A stretch of 64,000 nt of DNA from an uncultured Maricaulis sp. (lineage in GTDB: Bacteria > Pseudomonadota > Alphaproteobacteria > Caulobacterales > Maricaulaceae): positions 1 to 64,000 of the forward strand of contig NZ_CAMYLS010000024.1 of NCBI RefSeq assembly GCF_947259345.1. The letters run 5' to 3'. The position numbers were made by a program, and so were the translations under genes. The notes below the pieces were generated by a model. That model did no database searches and was not told the DNA's origin. It was given only the letters and a program-made list of their open reading frames with translations. The number at the start of each line of letters is the position of its first letter. Within the stretch, counting starts at the first letter, position 1. Of this stretch, positions 1 through 7,778 are shown one piece after another.

Positions 1-304
1 GCGCGGCGCGGGTGCGAAAGCCGATGGAGAGCCCGTCCACCGCGCCGCGCCGGACCAGGGCCGAGGCGGCCCGGCCACGCGGACCGGAGGTGAGGATCTC
101 ACCGCGCACATGCAGGCCGCGCGCATCCTCGGTGATCGCGGTCCACACACCGATCGGCTCGGACGGGTCGTGCTGGAAGAGCATGGGGATGGTGCGGCGG
201 GTGGCGAGCGAGGCGGCAAAGGCGCCAGGCGCCACCACGTCGCCGGAGAGGTCCGCCAACCCGAACAGGCTGGCATGACCCTCAATGGCGAGGGTGTCAG
301 GCAT
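1..304 (-). CDS. HK97-family prohead protease (GTA g4-like), partial at left edge
   Basis: The minus-strand frame opens with ATG at 304 and stays open to the window edge, giving 101 codons of an unfinished protein. It begins MPDTLAIEGHASLFGLADLS and continues with a GDVVAPGAF segment, a QHDPSEPIG segment and, near the edge, GAVDGLSIGFRTR. These are hallmarks of the HK97-type (U35) prohead protease, which cleaves the capsid delta domain during head maturation. The catalytic His lies in the QHD segment and the Ser in GLSIG. It lies downstream of the portal gene and the small membrane-protein gene, matching the order portal, g3.5, protease, capsid of RcGTA-type clusters. The C-terminus and the capsid gene lie outside the window. 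Confidence 0.85.
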   Translation of the reverse strand, partial: MPDTLAIEGHASLFGLADLSGDVVAPGAFAASLATRRTIPMLFQHDPSEPIGVWTAITEDARGLHVRGEILTSGPRGRAASALVRRGAVDGLSIGFRTRAA

Positions 305-356
305 GGGGGAACTCCGGGTTTGGGGAGGGATCGGGCTGAGCTACGGGGGCGACCCC

Positions 357-460
357 CCCATTTTTCCCGGAAGCGCGCCAGCGCTATCCGGTACCAACGG
401 GAGACTCAGCACTTCAAGGCACGTTCGGTCGGTCCCGGGTCTTCGCCCGGGAAAAATGGG
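357..460. repeat. R2 palindromic repeat, copy 1
   Basis: The ends are inverted copies: CCCATTTTTCCCGG at 357-370 and CCGGGAAAAATGGG at 447-460. They enclose about 75 bases that include a GGTCCCGGGTC segment. A second copy with recognisable ends lies at 27863-27960. Together with the R3 element at 521-648 it fills the 380-bp gap (305-684) between the prohead protease and the small membrane-protein gene. No coding frame with gene-like codon use is seen in this gap. Confidence 0.6.
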
Positions 461-520
461 ATTGGATTGGAAGCAGAGTGCTTGTGTTGGAAACTCAGCG
501 CCGCTGGCGCGCAATCCTCC

Positions 521-648
521 ATGGATCGCTTGTCAGCCAGCAGGCCGCATCCAGTTTTCCAGCTCAAGGGTGAAACCGCGCAGCGGCGCTTCGCGCCCTT
601 GACCTGGAAAACCGGATGCGGCGACGTCTCGGCAAGCGATGAATGGAT
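521..648. repeat. R3 palindromic repeat, full-length copy
   Basis: This is a large imperfect palindrome of about 128 bp. The left arm (ATGGATCGCTTG, then GCCGCATCCAGTTTTCC and a TCAAGGG segment) is mirrored by the right arm, which read on the minus strand gives ATCGCTTGCC, GCCGCATCCGGTTTTCC and TCAAGGG. The segment CTTGTCAGCCAGCAGGCCG recurs at 27837-27855, and closely related segments occur at 20518-20535 and, inverted, at 4215-4232. It looks like a non-autonomous mobile or structural repeat. It sits inside the GTA gene cluster. Confidence 0.65.
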
Positions 649-684
649 TGATGAGCGCAGTGGCGCCTCACCCTCACATCACAA

Positions 685-924
685 TCACTCCTCCATCCGC
701 CGTTCGATCCGCACCAGGCTTTCGCGGGCCAGGCGCATTTCGGCTTCCAGACCGGCCAGGCGTTCGGCCAGCGGGCTCTGGCGGTCGCTGATCTGTTCGA
801 GCTGGTTGAGACGCTCACCCACACGGCCGGACCAGATCAGGGCGCCGGAGGTTTGCAGCAGGATGGCGAAGATCAGGCCGAGCGTGACCTGGCGCTGGAC
901 GGTCCAGCTTTCGGCCTCACGCAT
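685..924 (-). CDS. small membrane protein in GTA cluster (g3.5 position)
   Basis: This 79-residue protein starts at the ATG at 924, which overlaps the end of the portal gene by 8 nt (stop codon at 919-917), so translational coupling is likely. A longer reading from 975 lies wholly inside the portal gene and is unlikely. Residues about 10-30 form one hydrophobic helix (VTLGLIFAILLQTSGALIW), followed by a helical, probably coiled-coil tail rich in E, R and L. Small unassigned proteins occur between portal and protease in GTA-like clusters. I do not recognise a named family. The role is unknown, possibly anchoring or assembly of the head at the membrane. Confidence 0.7.
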   Translation of the reverse strand: MREAESWTVQRQVTLGLIFAILLQTSGALIWSGRVGERLNQLEQISDRQSPLAERLAGLEAEMRLARESLVRIERRMEE

Positions 925-1972
925 CACCCGCCTCCCCGTTCTCCTCGAGCCCGGTGAAGTCGGGCGTGACGGCAAGATCGGGGCTCGACCAGGGCCGCAG
1001 CCAGACGCTCAGCGCCCGCGCCATTTTCATCACCAGGGGCCGCACGGTCTGGCGCAGGAAGGCGGCATTGGCCTCGGCGTAATTGGCGTAGGTATTATCG
1101 CCGGGCAGGCCGAGCAGGAGCGGCGGCACGCCCAGCCCCAGCGCGATCTCGCGCGCGGCTTCGCGGCGGGCGGTGGTGAAATCCATTTCCGCCGGGCTCA
1201 TCGCCATCGGTGTCCAGTCCAGCCCGCCTTCCAGCAGCAAGGGCCGCCCGGCATTGTTCGGACCCGTATGACTGGCTTCCAGCTCGGCCTTCAGGCGTTC
1301 AAACTGGTCCGGCGAAAGCTGGCCATTCTCGCCCTTGAAGACCAGCGCGCCGGACGGGCGGGCGGCATTGTCCAGCAGGGCGCGGGCCCAGTCAGAACCC
1401 GCCGTGTGCAGATCCAGCGAGCGGCCCACTGCTTCCAGCGGTGACAAGCCGTAGTGGTCATCGCCGGGATGGAAGAGACGAATATGGAAAACCGGACTGC
1501 GACCGGATGCGCGATCACGCTGAAAGCGGCGTTTTCGGCCCGCCGCGGCATATTCCCAGCCCTCGGGCCAACCGGTCGGTCCGGCCAGCACACGCATGCG
1601 ATCCGGGCGCAAGAGATGGAGGGTGCGCGGCTCGTCAGCCAGGCTGGCTAGTTCGAGATAGGCATTTCCCGCCAGCTGTAGATAACCATAGAGACTTTCC
1701 CACAGCTCGGGCCCGGACTGGTCCGGATTGGGCATGTCCAGGAGCCGGGTCATGGCCCCGTCCGATGCCGTCAACGGCACCGAGGCGGCCGCTTCCGCGG
1801 TCAACCTCACACAGCGATGGACAATGGCATTGCGGGCATAACCCGCTTGCATCATCGCCGGCAGGGATCGCGGCGACCAGCCGCTTTGCGCGCTGGCAGT
1901 CAACGCAATGAGACGGCTCGACAGGGCGGACTTCTCCTCCCGGCCGAACAGACGATCGAGCCAGTGGGGCAT
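917..1972 (-). CDS. HK97-family phage portal protein (GTA g3-like)
   Basis: The 351-residue protein forms the dodecameric ring through which DNA is packaged. It starts MPHWLDRLFGREEKSALSSR, and a strong Shine-Dalgarno (AAGGAGG, about 5 nt upstream) fixes the start at 1972. Typical portal segments are visible: AIVHRCVRLTAEAAASVPL near residue 50, a LWESLYGYLQLAGNAYLEL segment, and a C-terminal region ending in LRQTVRPLVMKMARALSVWL. It is shorter than many phage portals (about 400 residues or more) but close to GTA portals. It lies 42 nt downstream of TerL on the same strand and overlaps the next gene. Lack of any integrase nearby and host-like GC favour a domesticated GTA over a recent prophage. 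Confidence 0.9.
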   Translation of the reverse strand: MPHWLDRLFGREEKSALSSRLIALTASAQSGWSPRSLPAMMQAGYARNAIVHRCVRLTAEAAASVPLTASDGAMTRLLDMPNPDQSGPELWESLYGYLQLAGNAYLELASLADEPRTLHLLRPDRMRVLAGPTGWPEGWEYAAAGRKRRFQRDRASGRSPVFHIRLFHPGDDHYGLSPLEAVGRSLDLHTAGSDWARALLDNAARPSGALVFKGENGQLSPDQFERLKAELEASHTGPNNAGRPLLLEGGLDWTPMAMSPAEMDFTTARREAAREIALGLGVPPLLLGLPGDNTYANYAEANAAFLRQTVRPLVMKMARALSVWLRPWSSPDLAVTPDFTGLEENGEAGDA

Positions 1973-2014
1973 GGCTGCCTCCTTGGGGGTTGGGTTTTCA
2001 GGTCAGGCGGTCGG

Positions 2015-3397
2015 TTAGAGCCGACGCAGACGCGGGGCGGCGGTGCGGCCGAGCAGGAGATCGCTGATGGCCCAGACCAGGGCGTCGACCCGGTCCGGAC
2101 TGGATTTGGCGGCCTCGGGCGCGCCGAAGGCGCACATCTGGTCTTCCAGGCCGGGAAAGGCCCGGGCATGGCGGACCCGACCGGCGGCATAGAGGGCGGC
2201 GACGGGTTCGGCCCGCGCCCGCTTGCCACGCGAGGCATGGACCAGACGCACGGGCAGACCCGGCGCGGCGGCTTGCAGCACGGCCCGCACCATTTCCCCG
2301 CCCTGATTGGCTTCGGCCACCAAAGCGTCGGCGGCATAATCCTCAAAGGCCGTTGCCGCCCGTCCGGCCCAGTCCGCTGGCAGGGCCGGACCGAAAGAGA
2401 GATCGGCCAGCACAACCGCCGACCGGGCCGGGCCCTCGCCATACCCACCGGCCACGACAATCCCGCATTCGTCGCTGCGCGGACCGCCACTGGCCGGCGG
2501 GTCGAGCGCCACCACAACCCGGTCCAGATCCGGCACACCGGTTTGCAACCGGGCCGCCTCGACCTGGGCCCGCGTCCACAGGGCGCCATCGGGATCGTCG
2601 ATCAACAGGCCTTCGACCTCCTGGCGGCCCAGCATGGACCCGCCATAGGCGGCATTGAGCGCGGCCACGAAGCCGGGCGCGAGATTGGCTTCATTGGCGG
2701 CAGTCGGTTGATGGGTCAGGCGGACCGGACCCTCCGCATCCGCCGCCCGCACCAGCACCTTGAGCGCCGGGATGGGGCGCGGCGTGGTGGTCAGCAGGAT
2801 TTGCGGTGCGCCGCCCAACCGGACGCCCATGCGCAGCGTGTCGAGGACACGTTGCGGGTCCGACCAGGCGGCGAACTCATCACCCCAGGCAAAGTCAAAT
2901 TGCGGCCCGCGCAGCCCGTCCGCATCTTCGGCGGAAAAGGCATAGGCCTGGCTGCCCGAGGGAAAGACCAGACGTTTGCGGCTGGCTTCATAGCGCGGTT
3001 GTTCATCCGCACTGCCCAGGTTTTTCAGCCCGGACGGGCCTTCAATCATCACTTCGCGGACATCATTGAAAGTCGGCCCCACCAGGGCGATGCGGCTGAC
3101 ACTGCGCAGCGCCCGGTGACGCACCCATTCCGCCCCCGCGCGGGTCTTGCCCGCCCCGCGCCCGCCCAGAAACAGCCAGGTCAGCCATTCACCCGGAGGC
3201 GGCAGTTGCGGGCCCGTCGCGTGGTAGCGGAAGTCGGTGTGGATGGCGGCGTCCAGATGCGCCGAGATCGGGAGTGTCTCCATCGCCACCCCGGCTTTCT
3301 TCAGTCTGTACCAGGCATCGACGCAGGACAGCCGCATCGCCAGCAAGCTGTCGGGTGGCGTCGGCGTCTGGACCGGAGGCGGGGTCGGCGGCGTCAT
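2015..3397 (-). CDS. Terminase large subunit / DNA packaging ATPase (GTA g2-like)
   Basis: TerL is the motor ATPase and nuclease that fills heads with DNA. The ATG at 3397 is preceded by AAGGAGG at 9 nt spacing, so I prefer this start (460 aa) over the longer open frame from 3646. Walker A is GGRGAGKT at residues 78-85. An FDFAWGDEFAAW segment provides the Walker B-type DE. The C-terminal half carries VVVALDPPASGGPRSDECGI and a DALVAEANQGGEMV segment, consistent with the RNase-H-like nuclease with its acidic residues. The N-terminal 20 residues are proline-rich. It is followed by portal. The frame of the upstream small gene overlaps it by 209 nt. Confidence 0.9.
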   Translation of the reverse strand: MTPPTPPPVQTPTPPDSLLAMRLSCVDAWYRLKKAGVAMETLPISAHLDAAIHTDFRYHATGPQLPPPGEWLTWLFLGGRGAGKTRAGAEWVRHRALRSVSRIALVGPTFNDVREVMIEGPSGLKNLGSADEQPRYEASRKRLVFPSGSQAYAFSAEDADGLRGPQFDFAWGDEFAAWSDPQRVLDTLRMGVRLGGAPQILLTTTPRPIPALKVLVRAADAEGPVRLTHQPTAANEANLAPGFVAALNAAYGGSMLGRQEVEGLLIDDPDGALWTRAQVEAARLQTGVPDLDRVVVALDPPASGGPRSDECGIVVAGGYGEGPARSAVVLADLSFGPALPADWAGRAATAFEDYAADALVAEANQGGEMVRAVLQAAAPGLPVRLVHASRGKRARAEPVAALYAAGRVRHARAFPGLEDQMCAFGAPEAAKSSPDRVDALVWAISDLLLGRTAAPRLRRL

Positions 3398-3749
3398 CGC
3401 GGTCAGCCTCCTTGTTCGGATCTGGTGGGTCGCGGCGGCGCTTGCTACCCAGCGGGGGAAGCTTGCACACGGCGGTGTAGGCCGTGGCCAGGCGCGAGGC
3501 CTTGGCCGGATCACCGCGGAGGAATTCAATGTCGATCTGCCGGCGGCGGCGTTCCATCGCGGTCTCGTGGAGCGCGGCCAGCTCCGCTGCCGGCAGGGCG
3601 CGCAGATCATTGATGCGCTTTCGCATATGCGCCTCGGTGAGGTCATAGTCCGCAGCGATCTCGCGCACCTTCATTCCGTTCAGGAACATCAGATAGGCGG
3701 GGTATATGTCCACCGCGTCGCGGCGGCCTCGTCCGGGTTTTCCAGTCAT
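3189..3749 (-). CDS. Putative GTA small terminase-like protein (g1 position)
   Basis: The reading frame from the ATG at 3749 encodes 186 residues; a TTG at 3758 is an alternative. The first ~105 residues look like a real protein: a basic start, a helix-turn-helix-like stretch (VREIAADYDLTEAHMRKRI) and a charged helix (AMERRRRQIDIEFLRGDPAK), ending VCKLPPLGSKRRR. This suits a DNA-recognising small terminase in the g1 position. The last ~70 codons overlap the TerL start in another frame and are arginine-rich with poor codon bias, so the real C-terminus may be shorter. The third minus frame has a TGA at 3405-3403, just before the TerL ATG, where a normal stop would be expected. A frameshift or sequence error in the GC-rich run near 3430-3440 is possible. 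Confidence 0.55.
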   Translation of the reverse strand: MTGKPGRGRRDAVDIYPAYLMFLNGMKVREIAADYDLTEAHMRKRINDLRALPAAELAALHETAMERRRRQIDIEFLRGDPAKASRLATAYTAVCKLPPLGSKRRRDPPDPNKEADRDDAADPASGPDADATRQLAGDAAVLRRCLVQTEESRGGDGDTPDLGASGRRHPHRLPLPRDGPATAASG

Positions 3750-3794
3750 GCCGAACAATAGGCCGACGCTGTCACCGGTCGGATAAGTGCCAGG

Positions 3795-3828
3795 AAAAAA
3801 CCCGCAACCGCCTGGACGGTCACGGGTT
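3795..3828 (-). terminator. Rho-independent terminator, minus strand
   Basis: The minus strand reads AACCCGTGACCG, a short loop, CGGTTGCGGGTT, then a run of T. The stem has a few mismatches. It lies between the YcgN gene (4303-4767, minus) and the start of the GTA cluster, so it should insulate the GTA genes from upstream read-through. The bases between it and the repeat at 4022 (3829-4021) contain nothing I can identify. Confidence 0.6.
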
Positions 3829-4021
3829 CTTCGGGACGGTGGCAGGGATAGCGGCGGGTTTATCCTCGCCTTGTGGCCCTGCCAGGCAATTTCACACGCG
3901 TGTCTGGAGCGGGCTCACATGGTGGCGCGGCCCGTCTGGCGGGCTTTGTGACGAATTTGGCTCGAAGTTGAAACAACGGAGTGAGGCAAGGGTTGCGTGC
4001 GGGTTAACGGCGCCGTCCTGT

Positions 4022-4141
4022 TTGTCACCCCTGATGGACGCCCCGCGGAGGCGGGGCGAAAGTCAGGGGCCTAGCTGGTGGCCACCCCATAGGTCCCCGC
4101 CTTGCGTCCGGCCTGCGCCGGACATTCAGCGGGGATGACAA
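4022..4141. repeat. R1 palindromic intergenic repeat, copy A
   Basis: The element is 120 bp, with ends TTGTCACCCCTGATGG and GGGGATGACAA. Inside are a first hairpin (GCCCCGCGGAGGCGGGGC), an inverted pair around GGGCCTAG/TAGGTCCC, and a second hairpin (GTCCGGCCTGCGCCGGAC). It lies between two genes of the same (minus) strand. No coding frame is present. Confidence 0.85.
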
Positions 4142-4180
4142 GGCTGGAAGTGTTTCAAGACATGGCGCAACGCGCTCACC

Positions 4181-4240
4181 GATCCGTCAATCACTTGCCG
4201 GGAGACAGCCATATCGGCCCGCTGGCTGACAAGGGATTTA
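4181..4240. repeat. R3 repeat, internally deleted copy
   Basis: The left part (ATCACTTGCCGGGAGAC) resembles one R3 end. The right part, inverted, is CTTGTCAGCCAGCGGGCCG, the other R3 end. The long interior seen at 521-648 is missing. Bases 4241-4302 that follow contain a fragment ending in GGATGACAA that resembles an R1 end, and no gene. Confidence 0.5.
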
Positions 4241-4302
4241 GGGGTGGGTCCGCGCCCTGATCAGGTCAGGGCTTCGCCCGGATGACAAAAGGAGAGGCAC
4301 CC

Positions 4303-4767
4303 TCAATCCTCCTCCCCCTCACCCGGCCATTCCGTGATCCGCGCTTCCCAGTCCACAGTGTCGGGATCGGGGAAGGTACTTTCCGACGTCACCCGGCCGG
4401 CGATGGACATGCCGGCCTTGCGGGTTGAGTCGGGATCGCCGGTTTTCAGCGGGTGCCAGGCATAGAGGTCGCGGCCCTCCGCGATCAGACGGTAGGCGCA
4501 GGTCTGGGGTATCCATTTGAGCTGCGGGACATTCTCCGGGGTCAGCATGACGCAATCGGGCACATGCATGTGGCGATTGTCGTAATGGCGGCAGCCACCC
4601 TTGTTGCAGTCATAGAGTTTGCAGGCGACATCCGTGTCCAGATTGAGGCCTGTATCCTCGTCTTCCAGCTTGATCAGACAGCATTTGCCGCAGTGATCGC
4701 AAAGCGACTCCCACTCGGATTTGCTCATCTGAGCGAGAGATTTCATCTTCCAGAAAGGCAATGCCAT
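4303..4767 (-). CDS. YcgN-like (UPF0260) cysteine-cluster protein
   Basis: The protein is 154 residues from the ATG at 4767 (MALPFWKMKSLAQMSKSEWE), which matches the usual family length of about 150. A longer open frame to 5067 runs into the divergent PBP gene and is not used. The CDHCGKCC motif near residues 27-34, plus further cysteines in ACKLYDCNKGGCRHY and DCVML, form the conserved metal- or Fe-S-binding cluster of the YcgN/YkgJ type. WHPL near the end is also typical. The biochemical role of the family is not settled. It is divergent from the PBP gene across 66 bp and is followed by a terminator at 3795-3828. Confidence 0.85.
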   Translation of the reverse strand: MALPFWKMKSLAQMSKSEWESLCDHCGKCCLIKLEDEDTGLNLDTDVACKLYDCNKGGCRHYDNRHMHVPDCVMLTPENVPQLKWIPQTCAYRLIAEGRDLYAWHPLKTGDPDSTRKAGMSIAGRVTSESTFPDPDTVDWEARITEWPGEGEED

Positions 4768-4833
4768 GAGAAACGCCTGAATTTGGCCTCGATTGGAAGG
4801 CTTTAGACTGTGCCCGAGGGGGGTGGCTATAGC

Positions 4834-6804
4834 ATGTATCAGGAGCCGTTTCGCGCGGATCACATGATGGAACGCGATCGACGCGAACAGCGGCGGCGAA
4901 TGATTCTGGGCGGCCTGCTGGGCGGGCTTGTCCTGATTGGCACGGTATTGGGCGTAACCGGCTGGCACTGGGCCTTCCACGACCTGCCGCCCGCCCCGAC
5001 CAGTGCCGCCGAGCTGTGGTCGACCCGGCGCGAACCCTCCGTCACCCTGCAGGATCGTGAGGGGCATGTGCTGGCGGTGCGCGGCCCGCTATATGCCCGC
5101 GCGGTGGGGCTCGACACCCTGCCCGACCATGTCCCGCAAGCCTTCCTGGCGATCGAGGACCAGCGCTTTTACGACCATGACGGGGTCGATTTGCGCGGGG
5201 TTGTGCGGGCGCTCTGGGTCAATTTCCGGGCCGGGCGGTCCGTCCAGGGCGGGTCGACCATCACCATGCAGCTGGTGAAAAACCTCATCCTCTCGCCGGA
5301 CCGGCAATTGCGTCGCAAGATCCAGGAGATGCGCCTCGCTCGGCAGCTGGAGAACCATCTCACCAAGACCGAAATTCTCGAGCTTTATCTCAACCGTATC
5401 TATCTGGGTGCCCGGGCCTTCGGAGTGGAAGCCGCGGCGCAGCGCTATTTCGACAAGTCGGCGACCGAACTGACCCTGGCCGAGGCCGCCTTGCTGGCCG
5501 CCCTGCCCAAGGCGCCGAGTCGCTTGGACCCGACCGTCAATCTCGCCGCCGCCCAGGCCCGGGCCGCTACCGTACTGGATGCCATGCTCGCCGCCGGTTT
5601 CATCGACCAGGCAGCCCATGACGCGGCCATTGCCGAACCGGCCAGTCCTGTGGCCGACACGTCCGATCCCGGTGCCACCGCCAATTGGGGCCATGCCTTC
5701 GACTATGCCCTGGCCGAAGCCACCGGTCTGGTCGGCGATGACGTGCCGGACCTGGTCATCCGCACCACGCTGGACCCCGCCCTCGCCCGCGCCGCGCATG
5801 ATCTGATCGAGGAAACCCTGGCCGCAGAAGGCGCCGCCCAGAATGCCGGAGAGGCGGCGATTGTGCTTTTGGCGCCGGACGGGGCGATCCGCGCCTTTGC
5901 CGGCGGGCGCGATTATGCGACCAGCCAGTTCAACCGCGCCATCCAGGCCCAGCGCCAGCCCGGCTCGGCCTTCAAACCCTTCGTCTTCACCGCCGCGCTG
6001 GAGGCGGGCTATGACCCGTCCTCGGCGGTCTGGGACGAGCCGATCGACCTGGAAGGCTGGACGCCGCAGAATTTCTCCGGTGGCTTCCGCGGTCTGGTGA
6101 CCTTGCAGGAAGCGCTAAAGCGCTCGATCAATACGGTCGCAGCCCAGGTCGCCGACCAGGTCGGGATTGCCCGCGTGGTCGAGGTCGGACGCCGTTTCGG
6201 CCTCACCTCGCCCCTGCCCGAATTGCCGGCCATCGCGCTCGGCGCGGCGGAAGTGAACCTGCTCGAATTGACCTCGGCCTATGCCGTTTTTGCCAATGAT
6301 GGCGCCCGCCGGGAGCCCTATTTCATCACCTCGATCACCAATTCACGCGGCGATGTCCTCTATGAGCACGCGATGGTCGCGGCGCAGAGGGCGACGACCG
6401 CCGAGACGGCCCGGGCCATGTCGACCATGCTGCAGGATGTGGTGTTGACCGGGACCGGGCGGCGGGCCCGGCTGGGCGATCGCCCGGCGGCCGGCAAGAC
6501 CGGCACCAGCCAGTCTTTCCGCGATGCCTGGTTTGTCGGCTATACGGCCGATTACATTGCCGGGGTCTGGGTCGGCAATGATGATGACACGCCGATGGAT
6601 GATGTCACCGGCGGGGGTCTGCCCGCCACCATCTGGCAGCGCTACATGACCACGGTCCATGCCGATCTGCCGGTGCGGGCGCTGTCGGCTCCGGCTCCGC
6701 GCACACGCTCGGAACGGGAGGAGCGGCTGGCCGCTTTTTATTCCGACTTGTCGGCGTCCTTCTCGGCGATACTGGCCGAAGAGTCCTCACCCAACGAGCG
6801 CTGA
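4834..6804 (+). CDS. Class A (bifunctional) penicillin-binding protein, PBP1A-like
   Basis: This inner-membrane enzyme polymerises glycan strands and cross-links peptidoglycan. I use the ATG at 4834 (656 aa), preceded by a G-rich GAGGGGGG; a GTG at 4810 would add 8 residues. One membrane segment lies at about residues 24-44. The GT51 glycosyltransferase follows, with catalytic Glu in EDQRFYDHDG (about 108) and GGSTITMQLVKNL. The transpeptidase has S378-A-F-K, S431-I-N and K555-T-G-T, so all three active-site motifs are intact. The protein ends soon after the transpeptidase with no extra C-terminal domain. Its last 67 nt overlap the tail of the convergent sodium-channel gene. Confidence 0.92.
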   Translation: MYQEPFRADHMMERDRREQRRRMILGGLLGGLVLIGTVLGVTGWHWAFHDLPPAPTSAAELWSTRREPSVTLQDREGHVLAVRGPLYARAVGLDTLPDHVPQAFLAIEDQRFYDHDGVDLRGVVRALWVNFRAGRSVQGGSTITMQLVKNLILSPDRQLRRKIQEMRLARQLENHLTKTEILELYLNRIYLGARAFGVEAAAQRYFDKSATELTLAEAALLAALPKAPSRLDPTVNLAAAQARAATVLDAMLAAGFIDQAAHDAAIAEPASPVADTSDPGATANWGHAFDYALAEATGLVGDDVPDLVIRTTLDPALARAAHDLIEETLAAEGAAQNAGEAAIVLLAPDGAIRAFAGGRDYATSQFNRAIQAQRQPGSAFKPFVFTAALEAGYDPSSAVWDEPIDLEGWTPQNFSGGFRGLVTLQEALKRSINTVAAQVADQVGIARVVEVGRRFGLTSPLPELPAIALGAAEVNLLELTSAYAVFANDGARREPYFITSITNSRGDVLYEHAMVAAQRATTAETARAMSTMLQDVVLTGTGRRARLGDRPAAGKTGTSQSFRDAWFVGYTADYIAGVWVGNDDDTPMDDVTGGGLPATIWQRYMTTVHADLPVRALSAPAPRTRSEREERLAAFYSDLSASFSAILAEESSPNER

Positions 6805-7574
6805 ACCGCCGCCGTCAGTTCGGCCATTTCAGTGCGCATCTGGGCAATTTCCGCATGCAGGCGATCGCGGTCGGCATCGGCCTCGAGATCGCGGGCCTCC
6901 TCCTCGTCGAAATGCTTGGCCTGCAGGCTGTCGACGATAATGGCGATGAAGAGATTGAGCACGGCAAAACTGGTCAGGACGATGAAAACAAGGAAGAAAA
7001 TCCACGCCCAGGGATGAAACTCCATGACCGGCAGGGCGACATCCGTGGCCCAGCCTTCCAGCGTCATCACCTGGAAAAGGGCAAAGGCCGACTCGCCCAG
7101 CGAACCGAAGCGCTCCGGATTGCTCTCGGAGAAGAATTTCGTCGCCATGACGGCCGAGACGTAGAACATCAGGCCCAGAACGGCGATCACGGCGCCCATG
7201 CCCGGAATGGCCCTGAGCAGGGCTTCCACCACCTTGCGCAGATCCGGCATGACCGAGAAGAGGCGGAAGGCCCGCACGATACGCAGGGCCCGCAGGACCG
7301 AGAAGCCGCCCGCGGCGGGCAGGATGGAAATGATGATGACGGCGAGGTCGAACCAGTTCCAGCCATTGAGGAAAAAGCGGTGCCGGTAGACGAAAAGCTT
7401 GAGCAGGATTTCGACGACGAACACGCCGACAATCACGCGATCCATGATCGGCAGCCAGGTCGTGAACCAGGCGCCCTCATAGGGGTAGGTTTCCAGTCCG
7501 AGCGTGATCGCGTTGAACACGATCAGCGTCATGATGAAATTGCGAAAACCCGAACTCTCGACGAAAGTTTTCAC
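6738..7574 (-). CDS. NaChBac-type voltage-gated sodium channel
   Basis: This is a six-helix tetrameric ion channel. The GTG at 7574 sits behind GGGGG at about 6 nt and gives 278 residues, close to the 274 of NaChBac; an upstream TTG at 7658 is less likely. S4 carries arginines every third residue (R95, R98, R101, R104). The pore has the filter T171-L-E173-G-W175, the family pattern TLESW with Gly in place of Ser. S6 is followed by an acidic, helical tail (225-260) typical of the C-terminal bundle. In marine bacteria such channels are linked to motility and pH or Na+ homeostasis. It is convergent with and overlaps the PBP gene by 67 nt. Confidence 0.88.
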   Translation of the reverse strand: MKTFVESSGFRNFIMTLIVFNAITLGLETYPYEGAWFTTWLPIMDRVIVGVFVVEILLKLFVYRHRFFLNGWNWFDLAVIIISILPAAGGFSVLRALRIVRAFRLFSVMPDLRKVVEALLRAIPGMGAVIAVLGLMFYVSAVMATKFFSESNPERFGSLGESAFALFQVMTLEGWATDVALPVMEFHPWAWIFFLVFIVLTSFAVLNLFIAIIVDSLQAKHFDEEEARDLEADADRDRLHAEIAQMRTEMAELTAAVQRSLGEDSSASIAEKDADKSE

Positions 7575-7778
7575 GCGAACCCCCTGCAATGATCCCGGCG
7601 CCCCTGTCCCGACAGGCAACGCAGGCCTGCTCCTAGCCCTGTCACCTAGGAAATTCAATCATCTGGTGCCAGTTCAAATTTGAGGAAAATCGCCGATAGT
7701 TCGAATTTTAGCGGACCGCTTATCCACGATTTAAGGCGCTTGAGGCATTAAGGTGCCAGACAAGCACGGGACGCAAAC

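Noticed and set aside
1817-3613. 598-residue plus-strand open frame
   Set aside because: It is antisense to TerL and portal. Long open frames opposite genes are expected at this GC content, and its composition (R, G, H, Q rich) is not protein-like.
1-3749. Intact prophage
   Set aside because: No integrase, repressor, lysis or att-like repeats are seen, composition is host-like, and a GafYZ-like pair is present. A full decision needs the sequence left of the window.
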